NCBI RefSeq assembly: GCF_008729015.1
Contig: NZ_RKSM01000001.1
Coordinates: forward strand, 1,674,001-1,738,000
DNA: 64,000 nt
DNA from: Haloarcula sp. CBA1129
Lineage (GTDB): Archaea > Halobacteriota > Halobacteria > Halobacteriales > Haloarculaceae
Direction: 5' to 3'
The translations under genes were made by a program, and so were the position numbers. Each line of letters opens with the position of its first letter. Within the stretch, counting starts at the first letter, position 1. A model generated the notes under the pieces. That model was not told where the DNA came from and ran no database searches. It saw only the letters and a list, made by a program, of their open reading frames with translations. Below, piece by piece: positions 37,001 through 44,567 of this stretch.

Positions 37001-37707
37001 GGTTTTTCGGCCTCTAAGAGTAGGCTGCCTTCAACGACGAGCCTTGTCTTGCCGATCCCTGCCCGTCCCGCGAGAATGAGTACGTCTTCCCCGGAGTTCG
37101 GGAAGTCGGTGATCTTATTCAGTTCACTTTCCCGGCCAAAGAACGGGAGATCGTACCTATCATGCGGATGTTCTCCGTTGAGCCGTTCCTGAAATCGTTC
37201 CGGAATAGACTGAAAAATCCTGTATTTCTTGTCCGTCGGAAGTCGGCCCGCTATCTCCTGGATCTCAAGAAGTATCTCCGTTTGACCTTCCTCTAAATCT
37301 TCTGTATGCTGGTGGATTCGCTGCGAATAGTCCATGATCAGCTTGTGACCAAGTTCCTGGTTTTCACTGATCTCCACCTCCAGTTGATTCAGAAATTCGT
37401 TCACGAGGTCCTCTGGCGTAGCTTCGATCTCTTCGCCGAGCATCTCTTCGTTGAACGACTCCGCAATATCTGAAGGAGTAATCAAGTCGCCTCCGTCATC
37501 AAATTCTTCGACGAGGTCAACTACATGGTCATCCTCGAAAATAGTGATAAAGACGTCAGCATCCAAACCCTCGTGACTCTCCGCTACGTGAGAAGCTGCG
37601 TTTTCTACAGCTTCATTCAGAAAGTGCATTCGCTTGCCTTTCCCATAGAGGTGTTTCGCTGTAGAAGAAGCAATAATACTGGCGCTGATAGAGACCGGAT
37701 CAACCAT
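33931..37707 (-). CDS. large STAND-type P-loop NTPase, candidate defence protein
   Basis: 1258 residues. The N-terminal ~175 residues are a helical domain of unknown type that starts with a hydrophobic stretch (VSISASIIASSTAKHL). Then comes a STAND NTPase opened by DLPFFGRESELNKI, with Walker A GRAGIGKTR at 214-222, Walker B LLFVDD at 266-271 and a GLPLFAHLL helix typical of NACHT/AP-ATPases. The remaining ~750 residues are helical repeats, the usual ligand sensor. The architecture matches Avs-like anti-phage sensors, but no known effector domain is recognised. AT-richer than its neighbours; standalone, with an A/T-rich promoter upstream. Confidence 0.75.
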   Translation of the reverse strand: MVDPVSISASIIASSTAKHLYGKGKRMHFLNEAVENAASHVAESHEGLDADVFITIFEDDHVVDLVEEFDDGGDLITPSDIAESFNEEMLGEEIEATPEDLVNEFLNQLEVEISENQELGHKLIMDYSQRIHQHTEDLEEGQTEILLEIQEIAGRLPTDKKYRIFQSIPERFQERLNGEHPHDRYDLPFFGRESELNKITDFPNSGEDVLILAGRAGIGKTRLVVEGSLLLEAEKPDWQVYWTDIHAGNIDDGLEELELEDERNTLLFVDDARNANQIKRLFDLAEQYQPHLKLIFAERPHFISSLQDYGNRFNDVETETVELQPLNTEDVHEILREYYGVTHPTTLDQIVSISEGLPLFAHLLAEQFSGDEHTSDPVAQDESLETVFEDVLSDIQKLGEQQGVGNPQKLETYVKYLSAIGELDTNNEDLLQQFREAISVDRSTEIELREILTENIGLVAEHSNRLTVQPDALQEYIVYNSFFSDSPRDYQDEIYDNFSEFTGKNQINQLAIIHRRYNCREARKTIRDALNTEIENIGEYGFAKRVRLLRRFKILASTHPHYAIELVKAAHRKELPEDPDEEQLFRSSMYTASPAGDLIIESTDLLSNALQGEPEDATWWLLWIAVNYPPQSQLQTGSADQKLRQALRPGFNKSPGAQQKILGVVGEHFLSGDLDDELRLDLLDVIGEVSSTEIHDFSVDPINSSQMRSWQGKVPVTEPWLELREQAVALLIEIIQEDPHPEIRKTAAEKLGSFENSQARYYDEHQEVFNQKELARVLEFAAEYVSEDEDLPCIDALSRLAKRENADKLGIEEETQELQEELEDNERYQLLQQMRRGGPKKMEEREAEIRSFAEGIDEEELEPGDFKDIVAGIRDSSFNRFFMILADERPDFGEQLLEADDPDLTPYKPHVLMGICSADPEKGKDFVNQYIEEERFSLAPAGLRSLATEDLDYVQEKTEELLENHSPYSPELISGLSQVLNGYWDDHQEWTESVLRTLLHDAESLDSQSVEMVLRPLPLHNDDSENVDGEILEGVLDYAEKRENLASEPHSVQLVIAEVAERNPEQFVNFTLQRLENEYTGLSLLPTHLDVETDRMKEADSYDAAVNKVCQRILDTDYYTPMAFSDLTACFPIADIAERLVARIPDCSEDQLLRVIWYCKFLPVTENTEKIYRKVVTEGVNDIRDAESVSSVIHGALYTDALATRSLSGVSKKEDEIEMLRDWQEDPSLPSSVRLFAEEAEDHLLDSVERQEEMYYDE

Positions 37708-37825
37708 ATTCGATGGTTTTGCAGGTGAGTGGTTTAATACTCGGTCTTTGAGTCTGGTCCAGCGCCTTTGCTGGTTGGAACTGGCTTACTCCCCATTGCT
37801 TGAGTAGTGTTCATTACACCGACCA

Positions 37826-37970
37826 CATAGTTCCCAGAGCGCGGCTGGTGGTGGGACGAATAGGCGAGTGCGGTGCCATTCTTTTTTGTTGTGCGCCGGA
37901 CCGACCCAGACTCCACCGCCCACCCTCCGCTCCCGGCCTCCCTGCGGTCGGCCGGCAGCCACGACCGTAC
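37826..37970. repeat. ~150-bp direct repeat, copy B (remnant of an OB-fold gene end)
   Basis: Begins catagttcccagagcgcgg, corresponding to the OB-fold gene's cacttcccggagcgcgg, and continues through tggtggga..atag, the T6 tract and gccggaccgacccaga. The 308-base gap around it (37708-38021) contains nothing else. It shows that a second copy of the OB-fold region once stood here. Confidence 0.7.
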
Positions 37971-38021
37971 TCGGAGTTCGAAGAAAGAGTTTCCTGTGAT
38001 AAATTGAGGGCTAGATGGCCC

Positions 38022-38222
38022 TCAGGGAGCAGCAGCCCGTACGAAGGATAGGATGACAGCCGCAAAGACACCAATAACAGCGACACCAGCGGCCAACTTG
38101 ACAACAACGGTAATCAGGCCGCTCACAACTCCCGCATTCGCCCCGAGAATGATAGCGGCAGCACCGAAACAAACAGCTAGAACCATAGCCGCGACTGCTG
38201 CTTCGACGATCTGTTCGGTCAT
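38022..38222 (-). CDS. small two-helix membrane protein
   Basis: 66 residues. Two long hydrophobic helices, AAVAAMVLAVCFGAAAIILGAN and VVVKLAAGVAVIGVFAAVIL, with short polar ends; no signal-cleavage motif. It lies 43 bases after the 38266-39225 gene on the same strand, so it is probably in one operon with it. Small membrane proteins next to ATPases are common effectors in defence loci, but nothing here proves that. Confidence 0.55.
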   Translation of the reverse strand: MTEQIVEAAVAAMVLAVCFGAAAIILGANAGVVSGLITVVVKLAAGVAVIGVFAAVILSFVRAAAP

Positions 38223-38265
38223 ACCAGTATGTTTGAGGAAGGCTTCATAAGTTTTCTGTGGGATT

Positions 38266-39225
38266 TTATTTAGTTACGGCCTGTCGAGCCTCGAAAAAGT
38301 GATTGAGAGCTGTATTGGCCACTGTACGCCGCTCTTTCTCAGGGATGGACTCATCACACACGCTGAGCAGTTTGGATACTCCCTCACGTCGCAGGTCCAA
38401 CAGTGTCGCGTATTGTTCGAGCGAAAGACCGGCATTAGACAAGCGGTAGGAGAGTTCAGTTCGTGGAATTCCTGATGAGAGCGTCTCACGGGCTTGACTC
38501 AGTTTGGACCGAGCCGTATCGTATCGTGACTGTTCGTGGGCTCGGATACCTGATTCGATCGTCATGGCCGTACCAAGGTAGGTTTGCTGCGCAGTAAGGT
38601 GTCGGCCGAACACATCACGCTGAATGCGAAGGGAATCGATGACTTGGCTCTGATTTGGAACAAGCTTGCGACCGTTTGAGGTGACCGTCTCAGGATCCTT
38701 TTTTGACTGGCTAAGTCGGGTGATAGACTCCTCGAATGATCCAAGGTCGAATGCGGTTACAGGTTCATACCCGAGGCTTCGCTTGTGGTGGAGTACTTCC
38801 AGTTCAGAATCAGCCACCTGTGACAGGAGGGTTGTCCCTGTATTGAGCGTCCTCGCGAGCGTGTTGTAGTAGTCTATCGCGGCATTAAGAGAGGCGACCC
38901 GCTGCTCGGTTTGGGGTCCACCCGGGTCGTACTGATCGAGAGCATCAGTAACCGATTTCACCGCTTGGGTGATCTCATTGTGGAGGAAAGAGGCTTCCCG
39001 AGGATTGGCAAGATCTGCGTCGTGGATCTGCCCAGCAACGCCTACAAGCCGGGTTTCGGCCTGAGCGAGTTCGTCGGTATCTTCCTTTTGTGTGGAATCC
39101 GATTGGGTAATGAGAAGTGACCCACCGCCCAGCACGGCCACACCCAACAATAATTTCCGACGGGCAACCTCTTCACGGAGGTCTTCGAGATCGAATCCGC
39201 CAGTAGATCGATCCGGATCTTCCAC
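38266..39225 (-). CDS. membrane-anchored helical protein of unknown function
   Basis: 319 residues with a GTG start. A basic stretch and one membrane helix (RRKLLLGVAVLGGGSLLI, about residues 22-40), then a long helical exterior or cytosolic domain with heptad-like character (ETRLVGVAGQIHDADL, LSQARETLSSGIPRTELSYRL). No family recognised. Its start lies only 21 bases from the start of the divergent gene at 39247, so their promoters must reach into each other's coding sequence. Confidence 0.55.
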   Translation of the reverse strand: MEDPDRSTGGFDLEDLREEVARRKLLLGVAVLGGGSLLITQSDSTQKEDTDELAQAETRLVGVAGQIHDADLANPREASFLHNEITQAVKSVTDALDQYDPGGPQTEQRVASLNAAIDYYNTLARTLNTGTTLLSQVADSELEVLHHKRSLGYEPVTAFDLGSFEESITRLSQSKKDPETVTSNGRKLVPNQSQVIDSLRIQRDVFGRHLTAQQTYLGTAMTIESGIRAHEQSRYDTARSKLSQARETLSSGIPRTELSYRLSNAGLSLEQYATLLDLRREGVSKLLSVCDESIPEKERRTVANTALNHFFEARQAVTK

Positions 39226-39246
39226 TACTCCAGCCTACTGTCTATA

Positions 39247-40206
39247 ATGTTTAAATTCTTCCGGGGCAACCATCCGATAGTGGCAGAACCGATCCCGGAA
39301 CGGGTGGCTGATGTTCAGTCAACCATCAGATCAGGACTGCGAGTGCACGCACGGGGAGAGCGACGCGTTCAGTCAGTCCGACTGGCCGATGATCTGGCTT
39401 CGGTTCATGATCAAATCACCGACCCTCAGCTGCCGGCCATTGACGAGACTACAGACATCAGAGCGTTCTTCAGTGGTGTCGACAGAGATCTACAACGGAC
39501 ACGGAAGACGGTCGAAGTCGTAGAAGATAGCCTCCAAATCGGACTGGGCCACAGCAAACTGGCTCGTATTGCGATGACGGGCGCACAGTTGAGTTCCGGA
39601 GTAGCACTGGTGATTGCCGGACACAATCTTTTGATAAGCGCAGACAAACTAGATCGTGCGCACACCTCTATCGGGTCAGTTCAGGATATCGCTGCAAAAC
39701 GGTTTCACGAATTCTATCGCGCCATCGGTTTGTTCGTTGCGGAAGCAATTCTGTTCACAACTCCCCTCAATTATCGGATGGCCTGGAAGGGAACGCGTTA
39801 TCTAAACAATAGGTTCCTGTACTCGCTTCGTCATAGTGGGTTCTCTGGCTCAGTAGATGTGGCGTTGAAAGGCCTTCATCGCCTAATGCTCAGCGAGATT
39901 CATTACGCGATCCGGGGGATTCTGCCCGCAGCACTCCGAACCCCCGATGAGTTCGTAACATATCTAACCTCGATGGCAACGCAGACACTCGCGATACTCC
40001 GCGAATTCTCGGATCTAGGCCTCGAAGACATTCCGGCCAAGGCAGAGGAAGTCGTCCACGAGTACCGGAAATTTGCCGAGAATACGTACGAGGTGGTGAC
40101 TGCCGATGTTAATTTTGAATCGGTGATTCAGAATGTGATCTCACAAATCTCTGAGGATATCGATCTCTTCGCAATCTCATCTCCTTACAGGAATCCGGAT
40201 CTGTAG
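39247..40206 (+). CDS. putative membrane protein of unknown function
   Basis: 319 residues from ATG 39247. The start is polar and basic (MFKFFRGNHPIV). Two hydrophobic segments lie near residues 108-131 (IAMTGAQLSSGVALVIAGHNLLI) and 155-178 (FYRAIGLFVAEAILFTTPLNY), and the C-terminal 120 residues are helical and acidic. Divergent from the 38266-39225 gene and tail-to-tail with the ATPase at 40238. Unrecognised; assigned to the same cargo block by base composition. Confidence 0.55.
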   Translation: MFKFFRGNHPIVAEPIPERVADVQSTIRSGLRVHARGERRVQSVRLADDLASVHDQITDPQLPAIDETTDIRAFFSGVDRDLQRTRKTVEVVEDSLQIGLGHSKLARIAMTGAQLSSGVALVIAGHNLLISADKLDRAHTSIGSVQDIAAKRFHEFYRAIGLFVAEAILFTTPLNYRMAWKGTRYLNNRFLYSLRHSGFSGSVDVALKGLHRLMLSEIHYAIRGILPAALRTPDEFVTYLTSMATQTLAILREFSDLGLEDIPAKAEEVVHEYRKFAENTYEVVTADVNFESVIQNVISQISEDIDLFAISSPYRNPDL

Positions 40207-40237
40207 TCTTTCCGCCGCAAGCAGCTAAGATCTTGAT

Positions 40238-42364
40238 TTATTCCGTCAGCTGGCGGTCTCCATCGCTACTGGCGATCTCGTTCATCAAGTCAGGGAAGTC
40301 CATGTCGTAGACTTCGAACTCTTCGATTTCATAGATAGGATTATCCAGATCTTCTTCGTACTCCATACGGACCTCTGCATAGTGCTGAGCAGCTTCTTCC
40401 AGCTCCCTTGTGGAATCCGCATTCGGGGCGAACATCCGGTAGACGTGGGCAGCGAACGAGTACCACGCAGCAACGAAGAATGGATTATCTGCTTGCTCCA
40501 GACTGTCACCGCACTCGTGGATGAACTCCAGTAGGCGGTCGGACTCTGAAATCATCGCAGTGAACGCCGAGTTCGCCAGTTCCATCATCTCGCTGTAGAG
40601 GTCTGACTGCATTCGAATGAGGGTATTCCGGGTCGCGTCGTCTTGGTCAAACTGTCCGAAGAATTCCTCCATCTGGCCCTCTATCATCTCTTCCGCCTGC
40701 TCGCCTGCTTCGTACTCCTCAGCCAATTCGCGGCAGTTGTCAATGACTCCCTCGATGGCAACCCGATTCAGTCCATACTTCTCCAGTACGTCGTATGCTG
40801 CAGCCAGATGTTCACCGTCGCGTTCGCCCTCCTCAAGGTCTCTGTGGGCAGATACGTGTACACAAAGACGGAGCATGTCTGGGATAATCTGGGCCGCGTC
40901 TTGCTCGTCTTCATCGAAGAACGCGACGAAGTCGAAGTCCTCGACCCGCTGTAACGTGGACTCGTAGATCTCCACAGAAGACTCCTCGAAGTCGACATCG
41001 GAATTGGGTCGGACTGTGGCTCGCATCAAATCGAACAGTACTCCGACGAACTCGAATTTCAGCTCTTCCCCGTCATCTTCTGGTTCCAGACCACGAATCC
41101 ATTCCGTATAGTCATCTAATTCCAGAGCGAGCAGTGTAGCGGATTGGTCTCCAGGAGTAGGTGCGTATGGAGCGTACCCGAACATGAGCTGGAGACGTTC
41201 ATGAGGCTCAAACTCCAACCGATCTACTTCCTCACGAAATTGTTCGACCTCCGGGTCTCCGTCGTAGATCTCCTCCAAGTGGGCATTCCCAAGCAACCCG
41301 TACACGAATCCCTCCAGCATTGGTGCTTCACTCCCCTCAACCTCATCGTAGAGCCTCCCTGCGTAGTATTGGAACGCTGCTCGATGGAGTTGTTCTGGGT
41401 TATCGAGTTGCTCGTAGAGGAATTCTTGGAAGAGGTCGTGGACTTTGAATACTCTATCTCCAGTGTCCTCTGAACGACCTAATTCCTGAACCACCGCCTT
41501 GGTGCTCAGAGAGTCGAGGATTCGCCGAGCCTGTGTACTACTTACATCGTCCAATACTGCCGAACAGATGGCCTCGTCCAATTCAGCAAGTCCCGCGGTC
41601 TTCCGAATGAACTCTTCCTCTTCCGCCGACATAGAGTCCAGGTACGCTCTCTCGATGAAGTCTCGTGTGTCCTCTGTGGGAAGTTCGAACGTACTGTCGT
41701 CACCTGCAGCCTCCCTAAGTAGACCGAGATAATAGGGATGGCCCTCTAAATTCTCGTAGACGCCGTCAATCGTTTCGTCGTCGACGTTCGGGTACTCTTC
41801 TTGGAGATAGTTCGCAGTCTCCTCGCGTGAGAACGTTTCCAGGTGGACAGTGTAGTCAGCGTCCTCAAATGTCAGGCGGCCTGCCGTGATGAGGTGAACG
41901 TTCTCTCCGAGAGTTGAAGATAGTTCACGGAGGAAGTCTCGTGTGACCTCCGGTTCGTCGAGCTTGTGTACGTCGTCGACGAAGAAGATGAGTCGTTTGT
42001 ACTCGTTGACGGACTCCGAGAGACTGGCTAACTTTCGAAGGTGTCGTGCGCGGTCGTCGGTGGAGACACCGCCACTTACAGGACCAATTCCTACGCTTAC
42101 CCCAGTTGCTCTGTTTATGAGAGCACTGAGAGTCCCGACCGCGTCTCGGGCTTCGATGAGGAGATCTTGGGAGAGTGTTGTAGGAGTGTTGCCTTCACGG
42201 ACGTAGAGCACTCGGGTTCGGTACCACTCCGAGAGTTCATCTTCCAAGTCCTCCAGAAACGTACTCTTCCCGACGCCCGGTTGCCCCGAGATGTGAACAG
42301 TCTGGACACCGTCATCCACAGCTTGAAGAACGGAGTAGAACTCGTCTTCACGCATCCGAGGCAT
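40238..42364 (-). CDS. STAND-like P-loop ATPase
   Basis: 708 residues from ATG 42364; a GTG at 42412 is in frame but a TATA-like ttcttatc sits about 25 bases before 42364, which favours the shorter, leaderless form. Walker A is GQPGVGKST (27-35), Walker B LIFFVDDVHKLDE (about 125-137). A helical lid (ETANYLQEEYPNVDDETIDG... GHPYYLGLLREA) and a winged-helix-like part (RRILDSLSTKAVVQELG... FKVHDLFQEFLYEQL) follow, then ~350 residues of helical repeats. This resembles archaeal ATPase_2/MalT-like STAND proteins. Probable partner of the membrane proteins beside it. Confidence 0.7.
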   Translation of the reverse strand: MPRMREDEFYSVLQAVDDGVQTVHISGQPGVGKSTFLEDLEDELSEWYRTRVLYVREGNTPTTLSQDLLIEARDAVGTLSALINRATGVSVGIGPVSGGVSTDDRARHLRKLASLSESVNEYKRLIFFVDDVHKLDEPEVTRDFLRELSSTLGENVHLITAGRLTFEDADYTVHLETFSREETANYLQEEYPNVDDETIDGVYENLEGHPYYLGLLREAAGDDSTFELPTEDTRDFIERAYLDSMSAEEEEFIRKTAGLAELDEAICSAVLDDVSSTQARRILDSLSTKAVVQELGRSEDTGDRVFKVHDLFQEFLYEQLDNPEQLHRAAFQYYAGRLYDEVEGSEAPMLEGFVYGLLGNAHLEEIYDGDPEVEQFREEVDRLEFEPHERLQLMFGYAPYAPTPGDQSATLLALELDDYTEWIRGLEPEDDGEELKFEFVGVLFDLMRATVRPNSDVDFEESSVEIYESTLQRVEDFDFVAFFDEDEQDAAQIIPDMLRLCVHVSAHRDLEEGERDGEHLAAAYDVLEKYGLNRVAIEGVIDNCRELAEEYEAGEQAEEMIEGQMEEFFGQFDQDDATRNTLIRMQSDLYSEMMELANSAFTAMISESDRLLEFIHECGDSLEQADNPFFVAAWYSFAAHVYRMFAPNADSTRELEEAAQHYAEVRMEYEEDLDNPIYEIEEFEVYDMDFPDLMNEIASSDGDRQLTE

Positions 42365-42427
42365 TTCTTGGAATACTGTTCTGGCCTGATAAGAAAGAAC
42401 CTTCGGACACACCGACTCTTCTGCTCG

Positions 42428-42464
42428 TTAGGTTAATGGGTGTAAAGGAAACATTCTAACCTAA
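42428..42464. promoter_or_regulatory. inverted repeat in a divergent promoter
   Basis: TTAGGTTA (42428-42435) and TAACCTAA (42457-42464), 21-base spacer, between the divergent starts 42364 and 42464; the right arm touches the ATG at 42464. A plausible operator for a regulator controlling both genes. Confidence 0.45.
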
Positions 42465-42850
42465 TGAATCGGGAGGAATTCATCGGGGATGTCGTCAAGC
42501 ACACTACTGGAGGTGTCGTCCACTGTCAGGGGCACCCACAGATGGGGAAGGTCGACTACGGTCGCCACAACTGCAAGGAGAGTATGGAGGGTGGTGATGG
42601 CGTCATCATTTCCTACGTCAAAGACCACGAACGGGGTGACGAAGACTGGTATCAACGGTTTCGGTTCTGTGCGAACTGTAACGATGCTCGACGGCTTCCA
42701 AAAGAGGGCCGGCAGGTGGGCAAGGAACAAGCAGTAGTAGAGGGGACCTTGGAGCACTTCGAGGGAACCGTGGAGGGAAAATTCTACGATGACGCGGTTC
42801 GTCTCATCGACGCTGAAGTACTGGCATACAGTCCCGAAACCGAGGGATAA
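42464..42850 (+). CDS. cysteine-containing protein of unknown function
   Basis: 128 residues from ATG 42464. It has CANCNDARR and an earlier HCQGHP/HNCKE pair that could form a zinc site, then a soluble beta-rich end (VVEGTLEHFEGTVEGKFYDDAVRLIDAEVLAY). No family recognised. It diverges from the ATPase gene with the inverted repeat between them. Confidence 0.55.
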   Translation: MNREEFIGDVVKHTTGGVVHCQGHPQMGKVDYGRHNCKESMEGGDGVIISYVKDHERGDEDWYQRFRFCANCNDARRLPKEGRQVGKEQAVVEGTLEHFEGTVEGKFYDDAVRLIDAEVLAYSPETEG

Positions 42851-43016
42851 GTTGAGGGCTGTCTCTGCGGGTCTCGCAAAATCACTCAGCTACATTGAGT
42901 ATGATCACTCCAAGTCAGAAAACGAGTGAACCAAGACTAGCATGTAATGCCTCATAAGCGCGCTCCCGAATCTTCGCCGAAACGCTCATTCCACGTCTAT
43001 CCATTTGTGAGAAAGA

Positions 43017-43142
43017 ATGTCAAGGACCGAAGAAAGGATTGATACTGCGAAGGTGGGGGCGACGCTACAGGAGCTCCACGCCCCCCGTGACATCATCGGG
43101 CTGCACATCGGCGCACTCATCAAGGAAGATGTCAAGGGCTGA
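43017..43142 (+). CDS. 41-residue small protein ahead of the DUF429 gene
   Basis: Frame MSRTEERIDTAKVGATLQEL..., ending ALIKEDVKG, from ATG 43017. It overlaps the start of the DUF429 gene by 14 bases in another frame, which suggests translational coupling. Helical and charged; the codons look real. Not recognised; support is composition and coupling only. Confidence 0.4.
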   Translation: MSRTEERIDTAKVGATLQELHAPRDIIGLHIGALIKEDVKG

Positions 43143-43851
43143 GAGCGCGGTCGGTGTCGATGCCTGCCCATACGGATGGTTCGCGACTGCCCTTACCGAA
43201 GGCAGCATCGAAACGGAACTATACGAGGACTTTTCGGAAGTTCAATCAGACTTCCAGGAGGCTCGAGTGTTCGTGGATATCCCAGTCGGGCTCCCGACGG
43301 GGGGTAGGCGCCGCTGCGACATCAAAGCGCGTGACCTACTCGGCTGCCGTGGTAACTCCGTGTTCTTTCCGCCGTGTGAGTCTGCAGCCGCCATTGAGGA
43401 TTACGACGAGGCGAACGCGATGCATCGAGAGCAGATGATGCACGGTCTCTCCCAGCAAGCCCACGCGATCAGCGACAAAATCAACGAGGTACGAGAGGTC
43501 GTGGGCGAGACCTACGACGGGCCAATCTACGAGAGTCATCCGGAGCTCTGTTTCTACGCGCTCAACGGGCAGCCGATCGCTTACTCGAAGTCTTCGAAGC
43601 GAGGACTCGTGTTCCGTCGGCACCTCCTCGAACAGAGGCACTCTGGCATGGACGACGGGTACGAACAGGTACTTGACGACACTCTCCGGAAGGACGTCCG
43701 TCGAGACGACATTCTCGATTCAATGGCCCTCGCACTCGCCGCGCAGAGTGAGGAGTTACAGAGCGTCCCAGAAGACCCAGATCCGGAGGTCCCGCGTATC
43801 TACTACCCGACCACACCCGCGCTTGCAGATAGCTCGTGGAGTAAACTATGA
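43129..43851 (+). CDS. DUF429 (RNase H-like) protein
   Basis: 240 residues from ATG 43129. Typical DUF429 features: VGVDACPYGWFATAL at the start (Asp on the first strand), VFVDIPVGLPTGGRRRCDIKARDLLGCRGNSVFFPPC in the middle, YESHPELCFYALNG, then DDILDSMALALAAQ. The fold is related to RuvC/RNase H. No activity is established for the family that I know of. It overlaps the next gene by four bases (ATGA) and so is paired with the nuclease-like protein. Confidence 0.85.
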   Translation: MSRAESAVGVDACPYGWFATALTEGSIETELYEDFSEVQSDFQEARVFVDIPVGLPTGGRRRCDIKARDLLGCRGNSVFFPPCESAAAIEDYDEANAMHREQMMHGLSQQAHAISDKINEVREVVGETYDGPIYESHPELCFYALNGQPIAYSKSSKRGLVFRRHLLEQRHSGMDDGYEQVLDDTLRKDVRRDDILDSMALALAAQSEELQSVPEDPDPEVPRIYYPTTPALADSSWSKL

Positions 43852-44534
43852 CGGTTCAGGAGGCAATCAATCGACTAGACGCTGAGTTTCAAGAGACACC
43901 TCTGGGGTTCACAGTCGAGACCGCGCTTCAAGCCCGGCTCCTCGAACTCCTACGGGCAAAGGTGGGAACGACGATTCAGGTACGCGGGGGCTACAACACG
44001 GCCGATGCAACCGGGTATAAGCGAAAGTATCTCGACCGAATCGCGAAGCCACAGTCCATCAGTAGTGTTCAACCGGAGGTGAATTTCGGCATGTCCGGCG
44101 ACGGGAATCGGAGCCTCGATATCGCAATTCTAGAACCGCATCACGAGTCGGAGTATGATGACCTCGAATGCCTGCCGACTGTAGAGAGCCCAAGCGTCAC
44201 AGTCCGCCTGATCGACGGAAGCAAGTACTTCTCGGCCGCGTCGGTCAAACACGCAATCGAGCTCAAGTACATCAAGAACGTGGACGTCGCCGGTGCGAGG
44301 TTCGAACGCAACAATATCGACGAGTGGCCGCATTTCTCCGCGGATTTAGCCAAGCTAGGCGATCTCTCGAATGCCGAATCAAGGCACCTCATCGTCGTCT
44401 CAAACAAGAACCTATTCCAGCAGGGAGAGGACGATAGTCAGAGTACGGCGAAGGCTCAGCGGCGCTACGAGCGAGTAGAGATGGAATGTGAAAAGCGGGC
44501 CGTCAAACTCACCGAGATCCATCCACGGGAGTAG
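43848..44534 (+). CDS. PD-(D/E)XK nuclease-like protein
   Basis: 228 residues, coupled to DUF429 by an ATGA overlap. The nuclease core is visible as RSLDIAILEP (Asp 91) and KHAIELKYIKN (E138-L-K140), with a preceding helix carrying acidic residues (ETALQARLLELLRAK). Many restriction or repair nucleases share this core; nothing identifies the target. With DUF429 and the 41-residue protein it forms a compact rightward operon, whose downstream side is occupied by an IS5-type element. Confidence 0.65.
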   Translation: MTVQEAINRLDAEFQETPLGFTVETALQARLLELLRAKVGTTIQVRGGYNTADATGYKRKYLDRIAKPQSISSVQPEVNFGMSGDGNRSLDIAILEPHHESEYDDLECLPTVESPSVTVRLIDGSKYFSAASVKHAIELKYIKNVDVAGARFERNNIDEWPHFSADLAKLGDLSNAESRHLIVVSNKNLFQQGEDDSQSTAKAQRRYERVEMECEKRAVKLTEIHPRE

Positions 44535-44567
44535 CGGGCAAACCAGCTGTCTGAGGGGTACATTACT

